Notes: a model not told the origin generated them from the sequence alone. Shown: positions 14,592 through 24,351, counted from the stretch's first letter. The stretch: DNA of 27,342 nt from a virus (IMGVR_UViG_3300022072_000105:1-27342), one strand, 5' to 3'. Made by a program: numbers and translations.

Positions 14592-15145
14592 TGACCAGAG
14601 CGATAGACGCAGCAACCATTGCAGAGCTTGCAAAGGATGACTTTAACCTTGCGACACTGATTAAACTAGAATTTGATACGCCTTTGTATATTACTGATTG
14701 GGACAGATCACTTTCGGTTTTATCTTCAACTTGGATTAGTAGCCCACACTTTATAAGCGCCGGGGATGTAACCGAGACATCCGAGTTAAGAGTAAATTCT
14801 ATAAACTTAACGTTATCTGGCGTTGAGCAATCTTATATCAGCATATTTCTATCGCAAGATTATATAGACAAACCAATCCAGTTTTATCGCGCAGTATTGG
14901 ATGATTCTGATTCTGTTATTGGTGCGCCGATTCTTGTATTTGATGGACTGATAACCGGTTATGAAATCGACGATACAGAAGACTCAAGTGAAATAGTTAT
15001 TAATTGCGCCTCTCATTGGAAAGATTTCGAGAAAGAAAACGGGCGCAAAACAAACGACAATTCGCAAAAGATACATTTCCCGAACGATGACGGCTTTGAA
15101 TTCGCCGCCAAAACAATTAAAGATTTGAAGTGGGGACGTAAATAA
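14591..15145 (+). CDS. Tail tip hub protein (lambda gpL / DUF2163-like)
   Basis: 184 residues. The middle (ELRVNSINLTLSGVEQSYIS near 75-94) and the segment ending CASHWKDFEKENGRKTNDNS near 139-158, followed by a phenylalanine- and aspartate-rich stretch (HFPNDDGFEFA), are the pattern of gpL/DUF2163-type hub proteins, which connect tube and tip. The conserved Cys140 stands where gpL-family proteins have Cys; no full iron-sulphur Cys set is visible. No NlpC/P60 (gpK-like) or gpI-like gene separates it from the J-like gene. Confidence 0.78.
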   Translation: MTRAIDAATIAELAKDDFNLATLIKLEFDTPLYITDWDRSLSVLSSTWISSPHFISAGDVTETSELRVNSINLTLSGVEQSYISIFLSQDYIDKPIQFYRAVLDDSDSVIGAPILVFDGLITGYEIDDTEDSSEIVINCASHWKDFEKENGRKTNDNSQKIHFPNDDGFEFAAKTIKDLKWGRK

Positions 15146-18100
15146 TGGGCATTGGTTTATTTATTGCTTTATTTGTTGCTACAACTGCCGCGTCGTATGT
15201 AATGAGCCAGCAGGCCATGAAAAAGGCCAAAAAAGCGGCTGATGATATGGCTGGCGTTCTTGTCAACAAAGAATCAAACATCGAGCCTATTCCTGTTATA
15301 TACGGCGAGCGCAGAGTAGGTGGCGTTCGAGTATTCGTATCAACTAAAGACGTCCAAGGCGGTGATAAGAACGAATTTTTATATATTGCTTTGGCGATGG
15401 CTGAGGGGGAAGTTGAATCGATTACAGACCTTTATCTTGATGATGTGCCAATTACAGATTCTAAATATTTTGGTCTTTATACTTATAACGTGCATACCGG
15501 GGCTGATGATCAAGCCTATGATCCTTTACTTACTGAAGCAAATGCAGGCTGGACATCTGATCACAAATTAAGCGGCGTTGCATATATTGCTATTCGGTTA
15601 AAGTGGGATCGCGATGTATTTAGCGGCGTGCCAGACATTACGGCAGTAGTTAAAGGCCGCAAAGTTTATGATCCCCGCAGCACTAATACTGTTTATAGCA
15701 ATAACCCCGCTTTATGTATCAGAGACTATCTGACAAACAATAGATACGGCAAAGGCGTGCCTTTATCGGCAATAGATGATACTGCTTTTATCGCTGCCGC
15801 CAATGATTGTGATGAATCGGTTACTTTCTACCCGGGCGGTGGAAGTGGCAAGATATTTGAATGCAATGCGGTATTACAAACAGACGAAACGTTATTTTCC
15901 AATATAGAAAAAATGTTAATGGGTTGCCGTGGCTTTTTGCCATACAACCAAGGCTATTACAGCCTAATAATTGATAAAAGCCGATCTAGTGTTTTTGCTT
16001 TTGATAAGGAAACTATTGTTGGCGGCATATCAATTAAAGGAGAAACCAAAGAAAACAAATTTAACCGGGTATTGGTAAAGTTTGCTAACCCGGTAGTTGA
16101 TTATCAACCAGATCAGGCAGTATGGCCGGAAGCAGGTTCTACCGAGGAATCTAATTTCCTTGCTGAAGACAATGGGACGTTGTTGGTTGAAGAATTAACA
16201 CTGGACACAATAACCAATTTTTACGCGGCTAGGGATTTGGCTAGGGTTATATTAAAGCGCTCAAGAAATGCCCTTAGAACGTCATTTAAGGCCACTAGCG
16301 AGGCTTTACAGCTATCAGTTGGTGACGTAGTAACAGTAACGCACGAAACCCCCGGATGGGACGCAAAGCCATTTCAGGTTGAAGCTATATTGCTAAATTA
16401 TGATGGCACTTGTGATGTGTCATTGCTTGAATATGATTCAACTATTTACACTTATGATTTATCGGCAGAGCAAAAAGTATACCCCGATACTTCGTTGCCA
16501 AATCCTTTTATTGTTGCGCCTCCAACTGATTTAGCTGTGGTATCAACAACCGTTGTGGCTGATGACGGTACATTGCTTCCATCCTTGCGCATAAATTGGA
16601 CAGGTAGTGCAGATTCTTTTGTTAGCCAATATGAGGTTCAATATCAACGAGGCTCTGCAATTATTGATTTTGGCAGCATTTCTGACGAGTATGATGTCTC
16701 TGAAAATTACGGTTTGATTTCGGATGCCGCATCAATTCTTGTTGATTACGGTTCTATTGATGAACCGATCGCTACCGATGAGCCAGATTACAATTCAACA
16801 TTTGTTGCGACTACTCAATATATATTAAAAGGCATTACGCCAAGCGCAAATTACAATATTAGAGTTAGAGCAGTAAATGACTTTGGCGTTAAAAGTAACT
16901 TTATTACAATTTCTGGATTGGCTGAAGGTGATATTGATCCTCCCGGCATTCCTGATTCTATTGTGGCATCTGGGAGTTTAAGAGAAATAACAATTAGTTG
17001 GGCACCTCCAACCGATCCAGATTACAGTCATGTTGAAATATGGGAAAACTCTGTAAATAACTTTTCAACTGCAACAAAGGTTGCGATAGCTGGCGGAGAT
17101 TATTTTAGTCGCACCGGATTGGGCTATAACGTTTTAAAATATTACTGGCTTAAATCAGTTGATTACAGCGGCAATATATCTGGAGAATCATCGGTTACAT
17201 CTGCAACTACATTATTTGTGGATACAGATTCATTTAGTCAGGAGGTCAACAATTTATTTAGCGAAGCTGGTGCATATGGTATAGAGCCAGTTTCCTCACT
17301 GCCTGCAACTGGTGACTTTGACGGCCAGATCAAATATAACACGACAGAAAATAAACTTTACCGCTGGGATTCTGCTACATCATCTTGGACTGATGACATC
17401 TTTTCGATTGAGGCTGGAACCGTTGACGCTGCATCATTTGCTGCCGGTATTGAGCCGATTAGCATTTTAACTATTTTGCCAAACCCAAGCGGATACACTG
17501 GTCCCAAGTTAGTCTTTTTGACCACTGATAATAAAATTTATCGTTACACGGGGACGGAATGGACTTCTGAAATACCTGCCGCTGATATTGACGGGGCTTT
17601 GGCTTCTGCAAACTTCCCCAGTGATTTGCGTCCAATTGAAATTGTTACATTACTGCCGACTACTGGTAACTTTCAGGGCCGACAAGTATTTCTGACAACT
17701 GATAATAAAACGTATCGTTATACCGGAACTGCTTGGACTGCTAAAATTGCCACGGTTGATTTAGAGGGCACTGTATCAAGTTTACAGATAGCCAATAATG
17801 CAGTAACAAATGCAAAGATAGCCGTTGATGCCATTCAAGGTGATGTAATTGCGGCTGGCGCAATAACTAGCGCTAAAATACTAGACGGCGCAATTGATGA
17901 GCTTAAACTTGCTAATGATGCTGTAACAAATGCAAAAATAGCCGCCGATGCTATTACTGCTGACGTAATCGCCGCCGGAGCTATTACAAGCGAAGCAATT
18001 ACGGCTGGTGCAATTACTTCTCTTAAGTTGGCCGATGATGCTGTTACAAACGCAAAAATTGCCGTTGATGCGATTCAAGGTGATGTTATTGCCGCCAGTG

Positions 18101-20373
18101 CTATTACTTCTGATAAATTATTAGATGGCGCTGTTAATGAATTAAAGATTGCCTCAAACGCTGTTACTACTGCAAAGATAGCAACTAACGCGATTACTGC
18201 TGATGTCATAGCTGCCGGAGCAATTACAGAAACAAAGATAGCCAGTGATGCGGTAACAAATGCCAAGATTGCGGTAAATGCAATTCAAGGCGACGTTATT
18301 GCTGCTGGCGCTATCACAGAAACAAAGATTGGCGCTGATGCGGTTACTACTGCAAAGATAGCGAATGATGCTGTTACCGAAGATATTATTGCTGCAAGCG
18401 CGATAACTACAACAAAGATCGCAACTGATGCAATTACAACGGCTAAAATAGCTGCAAACGCTATTACCGCATCTGAGCTTTCGGCAAATTCCGTAACAAG
18501 TGACAAGATAATAGCCAATGCGATTACCAGTGCTAAAATATCGGCTGGCGCGGTAACTGCAAACGAAATAGCAGCAAATGCTATTACTTCCGCTAAAATT
18601 GCAGCCGATGCTATTACGGCTGATAAAATAGCTGCTGATGCGGTCACTGCTGACGCTATTGCTGCCAACACGATTACCGCTGCTGAAATTGCCGCAGGTG
18701 CTATTACTGCTGATGAAATAGCTGCAAACGCAATTACTTCAGCCAAGATCGCAGCTAATACAATTACGGCAGGAGATATTGCAGCTAATGCCATTACCGC
18801 CTCTGAACTTGCTGCTGATGCTGTTACGGCAGATAAAATTGCAGCCGGAGCAGTAGTTACTGAATCACTTGCAGCAGATTCTATTACTACAGCCAAAATT
18901 GCAGCGGGTGCGATTACAGCAGATGAGATCGCCGCAGCAGCTATCACCACTGGCAAAATTGCCGCAGGAGCCGTTACCGCTGATGAAATAGCCGCTAATT
19001 CTATAACAAGCGGAAAGATAGCAGCTGATACGATTGTTGCTGCTGACATTGCCGCTGGAGCTATTACAGCATCTGAATTGTCTGCTGGATCGGTAACAAC
19101 GGCCAAGTTAGATGCCGCCGCTATAACATCAGAAAAAATAGCCGCTGGAGCAATAACGTCAGACACCATTGCCGCCAATGCTATTACTAGCGCCAAGATA
19201 CAAGCGGGAGCCGTTGTTGCTGACACTATAGCTGCTGATGCTATAACTACTGCAAAGATCGCTGCCGGAGCGATTACAGCTGCTGAGATAGCTGCCAATA
19301 CTATTACCGCCGCTAACATTGCTGCTAATGCTGTTACTGCTTCAGAAATAGCCGCTGATGCTGTTACGGCTGTTAAAATAGCTGCTAATGCTGTTACCGC
19401 TGAATCAATCGCCGCTGGATCAATTACTACTGTAAAAATAGCCGCTGATGCTATTACTGCAAATGAAATAGCAACCGGTGCTATTACTGCTGATGCGATA
19501 AGTGCTGGATCAATCACTACTGCCGCAATTGCTGCTGATGCGATTACAGCTAACTTGATTGCCGCTAATGCGGTAACTGCTGAAAGCATTGCTGCCGACT
19601 CGATAACTAGCGCAAAGATAGCCGCCGATGCGGTTACTGCTGGTGCTATTCAAGCTGGCGCTATTGGGGCTGATGCTATTGCCGCTAATGCTATAACATC
19701 TGTCGCTATTAACGCTGAAGCAATTACTACAGACAAGATAGCAGCCAATTCAATTACGGGTGGTTTAATTGCTGCCTCTGGCGTTATTACTGATTCGGCG
19801 CAGATAGACAATGCAGTTATTGAGGCCGCCAATATTGCCAACCTTGCGGTTACTTCTGCAAAGATTGCTAATTTGGCAGTAACTACCGGTAAAATTGCCA
19901 ACCTATCTGTTGATACTTTGCAAATCGCAGGTAATGCAGTAACTCTACCTAATAGCGCATATACTGCAACTGCATCAAACATATCAGAATCAAATGGTGA
20001 AGTTTCGCAGCAAACAGTAACTTATACGTCTGCTGGTGGCTCAGTAAACATTTTTGCTTCAATTGTATTTTTTGGATTTAACGATGATGAAACAAATGAA
20101 GCAGTTGATGTTGCTTTTGCGATAAGAAGAAATGGAACAATAATCGGTTCAGCTACTCCTATTGGCGTGCAAAATTGGCAATTTGGTGATGCAGGCAATG
20201 GCAGGAAATTAAGACAAGTTTATTCTGTATCGTTAAAAGATACGCCATCTGCCGGAAGCACTACTTATACTTTCACTGCAAAACTACAAGATCAGAATGG
20301 CTCAACAGTAACCAACAATCCGGTTGTTACATTATCAAACAAATCGCTGGTTATATTAGAGGTTAAAAAGTGA
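15145..20373 (+). CDS. J-like central tail tip/host-attachment protein with long decapeptide repeat region (1742 aa)
   Basis: N-terminus with a hydrophobic segment (residues 1-20), then IPVIYGERRVGGVRVFVSTK near 50-70 and LYLDDVPITDSKYFG, typical of the J/TipJ hub family; hub domains continue to about 455 (KFNRVLVKFANPVVDYQPDQ near 310). Two fibronectin III-like domains follow at about 459-590 and 597-690; the first contains an insert with DFGSISDE and DYGSIDE. Three ~55-residue repeats occupy 712-880. Residues about 882-1600 are roughly 70 decapeptide repeats. The last ~140 residues are a separate beta-rich domain (SIVFFGFNDDETNEAVDVAF), likely the receptor-facing end. It should form the tip trimer and contact the host. 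Starts one base inside the preceding stop. Confidence 0.9.
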   Translation: MGIGLFIALFVATTAASYVMSQQAMKKAKKAADDMAGVLVNKESNIEPIPVIYGERRVGGVRVFVSTKDVQGGDKNEFLYIALAMAEGEVESITDLYLDDVPITDSKYFGLYTYNVHTGADDQAYDPLLTEANAGWTSDHKLSGVAYIAIRLKWDRDVFSGVPDITAVVKGRKVYDPRSTNTVYSNNPALCIRDYLTNNRYGKGVPLSAIDDTAFIAAANDCDESVTFYPGGGSGKIFECNAVLQTDETLFSNIEKMLMGCRGFLPYNQGYYSLIIDKSRSSVFAFDKETIVGGISIKGETKENKFNRVLVKFANPVVDYQPDQAVWPEAGSTEESNFLAEDNGTLLVEELTLDTITNFYAARDLARVILKRSRNALRTSFKATSEALQLSVGDVVTVTHETPGWDAKPFQVEAILLNYDGTCDVSLLEYDSTIYTYDLSAEQKVYPDTSLPNPFIVAPPTDLAVVSTTVVADDGTLLPSLRINWTGSADSFVSQYEVQYQRGSAIIDFGSISDEYDVSENYGLISDAASILVDYGSIDEPIATDEPDYNSTFVATTQYILKGITPSANYNIRVRAVNDFGVKSNFITISGLAEGDIDPPGIPDSIVASGSLREITISWAPPTDPDYSHVEIWENSVNNFSTATKVAIAGGDYFSRTGLGYNVLKYYWLKSVDYSGNISGESSVTSATTLFVDTDSFSQEVNNLFSEAGAYGIEPVSSLPATGDFDGQIKYNTTENKLYRWDSATSSWTDDIFSIEAGTVDAASFAAGIEPISILTILPNPSGYTGPKLVFLTTDNKIYRYTGTEWTSEIPAADIDGALASANFPSDLRPIEIVTLLPTTGNFQGRQVFLTTDNKTYRYTGTAWTAKIATVDLEGTVSSLQIANNAVTNAKIAVDAIQGDVIAAGAITSAKILDGAIDELKLANDAVTNAKIAADAITADVIAAGAITSEAITAGAITSLKLADDAVTNAKIAVDAIQGDVIAASAITSDKLLDGAVNELKIASNAVTTAKIATNAITADVIAAGAITETKIASDAVTNAKIAVNAIQGDVIAAGAITETKIGADAVTTAKIANDAVTEDIIAASAITTTKIATDAITTAKIAANAITASELSANSVTSDKIIANAITSAKISAGAVTANEIAANAITSAKIAADAITADKIAADAVTADAIAANTITAAEIAAGAITADEIAANAITSAKIAANTITAGDIAANAITASELAADAVTADKIAAGAVVTESLAADSITTAKIAAGAITADEIAAAAITTGKIAAGAVTADEIAANSITSGKIAADTIVAADIAAGAITASELSAGSVTTAKLDAAAITSEKIAAGAITSDTIAANAITSAKIQAGAVVADTIAADAITTAKIAAGAITAAEIAANTITAANIAANAVTASEIAADAVTAVKIAANAVTAESIAAGSITTVKIAADAITANEIATGAITADAISAGSITTAAIAADAITANLIAANAVTAESIAADSITSAKIAADAVTAGAIQAGAIGADAIAANAITSVAINAEAITTDKIAANSITGGLIAASGVITDSAQIDNAVIEAANIANLAVTSAKIANLAVTTGKIANLSVDTLQIAGNAVTLPNSAYTATASNISESNGEVSQQTVTYTSAGGSVNIFASIVFFGFNDDETNEAVDVAFAIRRNGTIIGSATPIGVQNWQFGDAGNGRKLRQVYSVSLKDTPSAGSTTYTFTAKLQDQNGSTVTNNPVVTLSNKSLVILEVKK
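17278..17784 (+). repeat. Three protein-level repeats of about 55 residues in the tip protein
   Basis: Units begin near residues 712, 768 and 827 of the tip protein. Each runs IEPV/I, then LP-x-TG, then a strand with NKxYRYTGTxWT (first copy NKLYRWDSATSSWT), then a short I-xxxDI/L-xG tail. Copies 2 and 3 share LTTDNK; copy 1 has diverged. They form the hinge between the fibronectin domains and the decapeptide array. Confidence 0.8.
17788..19947 (+). repeat. About 72 tandem 30-bp (decapeptide) coding repeats
   Basis: Consensus per unit, approximately A-A-N/D/G-A-I/V-T-x-x-K/E-I. From 17791 to 19800 the 67 units keep an exact 30-base period with no insertion or deletion; one extra residue appears near 19801, and the last few units are less regular. 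Codons vary freely between units while the residues stay fixed, so the array is old and maintained by selection. It suggests one structural rung per ten residues. Confidence 0.9.
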
Positions 20374-20765
20374 AATCATTTATTATTTACAACGTTGATG
20401 GAATTATTATTCGTACGGGATCATGCGTTGATAGTGACTTTGATATTCAAGCTGGAGATGGTGAGTTTGTAATGGATGGCATTGCTGACGATTCATGCCA
20501 TATAATTGTTGATGGACAAATTATCGACAAACCAGAAGTTATCGTTTCAGATGAACAATTAAAAGCTGAAGTAATATTTGCATTGAGATTAAGAAGAAAT
20601 AATTCACTATATAAATCAGACTGGACTCAATTTTCAGATAGCCCATTATCCGATAGCAAAAAAGCAGAATGGGCAACATATAGGCAAGCATTAAGAGACA
20701 TTACTGAAACCTATGGTGACGCAATTTCAATAAATGATATAATTTGGCCAACTAAGCCGGAGTAA
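20370..20765 (+). CDS. Tail fibre/tail assembly chaperone (phage_tail_APC-like)
   Basis: 131 residues starting at GTG 20370, overlapping the tip gene stop by four bases. The C-terminal half carries the family signature: LRRRNNSLYKSDWTQFSDSP near residues 73-92, then KKAEWATYRQALRDITE, as in small assembly proteins that follow tail tip or fibre genes. The N-terminal half is beta-rich (IIYNVDGIIIRTGSC). It probably helps fold or attach the tip or fibre. Confidence 0.82.
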   Translation: MKSFIIYNVDGIIIRTGSCVDSDFDIQAGDGEFVMDGIADDSCHIIVDGQIIDKPEVIVSDEQLKAEVIFALRLRRNNSLYKSDWTQFSDSPLSDSKKAEWATYRQALRDITETYGDAISINDIIWPTKPE

Positions 20766-20769
20766 TAAA

Positions 20770-23700
20770 ATGACTACAGCAGTACAGAGACGCAGAGGAA
20801 CAACCACCGAGCACGCATCTTTCACGGGTTTGGACGGTGAAATTTCGGTAAATACTACAAAAGACACTTTGGTGGTCCATGATGGCTCGACTGTTGGCGG
20901 ATTTGAGCTTGCAAGGGCTGACGGTTCTAACTTTGTGGCAACTAGCGTAGACATCAACGGCGGCACTATTGACGGCACGACTATTGGCGCATCGTCTGCC
21001 TCTACTGGCGCATTTACTACATTGACAGCTTCTGGAGAAATCACAGCCAACGGCGGCATAGCATTGGGCGACAATGACAAGGCTACGTTTGGTGCTGGTG
21101 GGGATTTAGAAATCTTCCATGACGGTACTCGTTCTTTAATTAGAGACAGCGGCACAGGAAACTTGCTTATTAGAGCAACAGACTTGTCTTTACAAAACGC
21201 AGACGGTGCTACTTATGCTTCTTTTGTTAGCGGTGGGGCTGGTACATTCTATCACAACAACTCCCCCAAACTAGCCACCACCTCCACAGGCATAGACGTT
21301 ACTGGTACAGCCACGATGGGTGGGCTTACTGTTGGTACTATTTCTAACGCTTACTCAGCAGCGTTTATAATCTCATCCGCTACTGGTGAGTCTGAGCTGC
21401 GTATGGGTGATACAGACACCGATGCAGGATCTATTGCTTACACTAACTCTGACGACACAATGACGTTCAGGGCTGCTGCTGGCGCAAGAATGACCTTAGA
21501 CTCCACAGGCATTGATGTTACGGGTAGTGTTGTTGCTGATGGTCTAAATGTCCAAAACGGTTCAAATGCAGGTATTACCTTTGATTTAACAGAAAACTAC
21601 AGCCCTTTTATTCAAGGCTCACAATCTATTAGCAATTTAAACTTAGCTGGTGTAGGTGGCGGAGGTGTTAGGGTATATACCAGTGACAAACGCCGCATAC
21701 TTGCTGAAAACAATGGAGACATCAGCTTCTACGAGGACACAGGCACAACTGCAAAGTTCTTCTGGGATGCGTCTGCGGAGTCTTTGGGTATTGGTACTAG
21801 TTCGCCAGTTTCCCCATTGCACGTATATGGCGTAGTTACTGTTGATGGGTCAGGCGTTGGCTTGATTAATATAAACGGTAGTGGTGTTAAAAAAGGAGGA
21901 ATAGGTCAGGCAAACTATTTGGTTGCTGGGGCAAGTGATACAGGCTTAGGTATTCAATCTCAAGAGGCGCTGTACTTTGCTACTAACGGCACAACAGAAC
22001 GCATGCGCATAGACTCCAGCGGTAATGTAATCCTTGCCGCAGGTACAGGCACACTACAGACTGCTACAGCAGGAACAAGCAACTTCCGCGCAGGTGTCAA
22101 CGCAGGTAACAGCATTATAGCAGGTGGTAATTATAATACTGTTGTAGGCGATGAAGCAGGTACTGCGATTACTACGGGTGATTATAATGTTGCTGTTGGA
22201 TACCCCGCTGGTACTGCTCTTACTACTGGAGGCGGTAACGTAGCGATAGGCGGTTTAAGTCTGGCGGCAGCTTCAACAGGAAATAATAATACTGCTATCG
22301 GCTTCCAAGCCTCAAGATATATGACAACAGCGTCTAACACCACAGCCATAGGTTACTTGGCAGGTGGTGGGCTGGGCGGCGCAACGGTAATGACGGGTAA
22401 TGACAATACGTTAGTTGGAGCTTCCGCAGGTTTAAAAATCACCACAGGCACAAACAACGTAGCCTTGGGGTCTTTAGCTTTAACCGCAAGCACCACAGGC
22501 GGTAGCAACACTGCACTTGGGCAAGCCTCTCTACTTTCGCTTACTACAGCGTCTTATAACACAGCGGCGGGTTTAAACTCTGGTCTGTTACTAACTACTG
22601 GCGCGGACAATACTTTAATCGGTGTTTCGGCAGGCACTACCCTAACAACAGGAACTCTTAATGTTGCAGTGGGTAGAAATGCTTTAGGCGGAGGAGCCGC
22701 CACTAATAGAAACGTAGCGATTGGTAACAACACGTTACAATCTGTATCCGCCCCCTCTAGTGTAGATGCTTATAACGTAGCGATTGGTTACAATTCAGGC
22801 GGGTCAGTAACTACCGGCACAGCTAACACCCTCATAGGTGGTCTTGCAGGTGATGCTCAAACAACTGCCGCTAACAGCACCGCAGTAGGCTACGCAGCTT
22901 TAGGTGCTAATACTACAGGCTCAAACAACACCGCCATCGGTAAAGAATCACTTGATGCAAATACAACAGGCTCTGAGAACGTGGGCGTGGGTGTTGGGGC
23001 ATTAGGGTCAAACACCACAGCGGCTAATAACGTGGCAGTGGGTGTAAATTCTTTATTCGCAAACACCACAGGTGGAGCAAACACCGCAGTCGGTAAAGAC
23101 GCATTAAAATCCAACACCACAGCGTCCAACAACACCGCAGTAGGTTACCAATCACAAGAAGCAACTACTACAGGGGCTAATAACACTTCACTTGGATTAC
23201 ACGCTTTAAGGCTAAACACTACAGGCCACTCAAATGCTGCTGTAGGCACAAGTGCTTTAGCCGCAAACACAACAGGTTCTGCAAACGTATCAGTAGGTAT
23301 GAACACACTTAAACTGAATACTACAGGCTCGTATAACACAAGTCTGGGTGAAGGCGCTTTACTTGATAACACAACTGCAAGCGATAATACTGCTGTTGGT
23401 CAAACTGCAATGCGCTTTAACACTACAGGCGTAACCAACACAGCAGTTGGTAAAAATGCTTTATACTCAAACACCATAGGCTCCGGTAACTCAGCGGTTG
23501 GTAGGAGTGCTTTAGGAGCAAACACTACCGGCAACGGTAACATAGCTATGGGTGCTTATTACATTGGCAATGTTAACGCCGCTCTCGCTAACAATAGCAC
23601 AGGGCAGTTTAATTCCGCAGTGGGCGCAGGTGCTTTACAATCCAACACCACCGCTTCTAACAACACTGCGTTGGGGTATAACGCTTTAGGCACAAACACC

Positions 23701-24351
23701 ACAGCGTCTAACAATACAGCCCTTGGTTATGATACAGGACGCTTAGCAACAGGTGCAGGAAATACATTTGTAGGGTCTAACGCAGGAACTTGGAGTGTCC
23801 CTACTTCTTCTGGAACCGTTAATACTATTATTGGCGCTTACTGTCGCTCAACAAGCGGCACTACTTCTGGGGCAATGATGCTGGGGTATGACTTGTCTGG
23901 TGAAGCAGGGTATACAACTTTAGGTCAAAGCGGTAATGACATCAGAGCGCAACACGGTGTAGCAACTTGGGCAACAGTATCTGATGAACGATACAAAAAA
24001 GACATTGCAGACTCTACAGCAGGTCTGAGCTTCATCAATGCTTTACAGCCTCGCACGTTTAACTACAAAACACTTGGCGAACTTCCTGAAACCTTTAGCG
24101 CCTATGAAGAAGGCTCAACAGAAGTCTTTAAAAGCTCGCAAACTCAGCATGGCTTTATCGCCCAAGAAATCAAGGCAGCTATTGATGCAGATGATAGCAT
24201 TAAAGACGGCTTTAAACTTTGGGACAATAGAGAAGATGGTTCTCAAGAAGTAGCAGAGGCCGCATTAATACCAGTGCTTGTTAAAGCAATTCAACAACTT
24301 TCAACTCAACTAGACGCAGCACTTGCTCGCATTGAAACCTTAGAAGGATAA
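20770..24351 (+). CDS. Tail fibre with 17-residue repeats and C-terminal S74 self-cleaving chaperone domain (1193 aa)
   Basis: Residues 1-55 (MTTAVQRRRGTTTEHASFTG, then DTLVVHDGSTVGGFELARAD) match the N-terminal attachment type seen in phage fibres. Residues 60-450 contain beta-repeats familiar from marine phage fibres (GDLEIFHDGTRSLIRDSGTG; TGTTAKFFWDASAESLGIGT). Residues 455-1008 are about 32 repeats of 17 residues. The C-terminus is an endosialidase-type intramolecular chaperone (peptidase S74): VSDERYKKDI with presumed catalytic Ser1071 and nearby Lys1076/1077, then a His-Gly-Phe-Ile-Ala-Gln-Glu motif (QHGFIAQEIKA) and a coiled coil to the end. The chaperone should trimerise, fold the fibre and cut itself off before Ser1071. 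CGGAG at 20758-20762 serves the start. Confidence 0.93.
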   Translation: MTTAVQRRRGTTTEHASFTGLDGEISVNTTKDTLVVHDGSTVGGFELARADGSNFVATSVDINGGTIDGTTIGASSASTGAFTTLTASGEITANGGIALGDNDKATFGAGGDLEIFHDGTRSLIRDSGTGNLLIRATDLSLQNADGATYASFVSGGAGTFYHNNSPKLATTSTGIDVTGTATMGGLTVGTISNAYSAAFIISSATGESELRMGDTDTDAGSIAYTNSDDTMTFRAAAGARMTLDSTGIDVTGSVVADGLNVQNGSNAGITFDLTENYSPFIQGSQSISNLNLAGVGGGGVRVYTSDKRRILAENNGDISFYEDTGTTAKFFWDASAESLGIGTSSPVSPLHVYGVVTVDGSGVGLININGSGVKKGGIGQANYLVAGASDTGLGIQSQEALYFATNGTTERMRIDSSGNVILAAGTGTLQTATAGTSNFRAGVNAGNSIIAGGNYNTVVGDEAGTAITTGDYNVAVGYPAGTALTTGGGNVAIGGLSLAAASTGNNNTAIGFQASRYMTTASNTTAIGYLAGGGLGGATVMTGNDNTLVGASAGLKITTGTNNVALGSLALTASTTGGSNTALGQASLLSLTTASYNTAAGLNSGLLLTTGADNTLIGVSAGTTLTTGTLNVAVGRNALGGGAATNRNVAIGNNTLQSVSAPSSVDAYNVAIGYNSGGSVTTGTANTLIGGLAGDAQTTAANSTAVGYAALGANTTGSNNTAIGKESLDANTTGSENVGVGVGALGSNTTAANNVAVGVNSLFANTTGGANTAVGKDALKSNTTASNNTAVGYQSQEATTTGANNTSLGLHALRLNTTGHSNAAVGTSALAANTTGSANVSVGMNTLKLNTTGSYNTSLGEGALLDNTTASDNTAVGQTAMRFNTTGVTNTAVGKNALYSNTIGSGNSAVGRSALGANTTGNGNIAMGAYYIGNVNAALANNSTGQFNSAVGAGALQSNTTASNNTALGYNALGTNTTASNNTALGYDTGRLATGAGNTFVGSNAGTWSVPTSSGTVNTIIGAYCRSTSGTTSGAMMLGYDLSGEAGYTTLGQSGNDIRAQHGVATWATVSDERYKKDIADSTAGLSFINALQPRTFNYKTLGELPETFSAYEEGSTEVFKSSQTQHGFIAQEIKAAIDADDSIKDGFKLWDNREDGSQEVAEAALIPVLVKAIQQLSTQLDAALARIETLEG
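22132..23793 (+). repeat. About 32 tandem 51-bp (17-residue) coding repeats in the fibre
   Basis: Consensus unit, approximately x-N-T-A-V-G-x-x-A-L-x-x-N-T-T-G/A-S. Most units are exactly 17 residues; three near residues 525, 648 and 910-930 are longer. The NxAVGxxAL pattern is close to YadA-head beta-roll repeats, which form trimeric left-handed coils. Units at the 3' side share DNA words such as AACACCACAG, so they are younger or better homogenised than the 5' units. Confidence 0.85.

Noticed and set aside
18285-19589. A 434-residue open frame on the minus strand
   Set aside because: It is a mirror of the Ala/Ile/Thr-rich repeat array of the tip protein: the repeating 30-base pattern keeps the opposite strand free of stops. 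Its product is only a monotonous Ala/Val/Ile chain, with no ribosome site or sensible context.
17788-19947. Regular 30-bp tandem repeats that look like a CRISPR array or minisatellite
   Set aside because: No invariant repeat separated by unique spacers; the period continues in the reading frame of the tip protein and codons vary synonymously, so it is a coding repeat.
20770-24351. Diversity-generating retroelement target, suggested by a fibre with a tropism-determinant-like N-terminus
   Set aside because: No reverse transcriptase, no template/variable repeat pair and no C-type lectin C-terminus; the end is an S74 chaperone.
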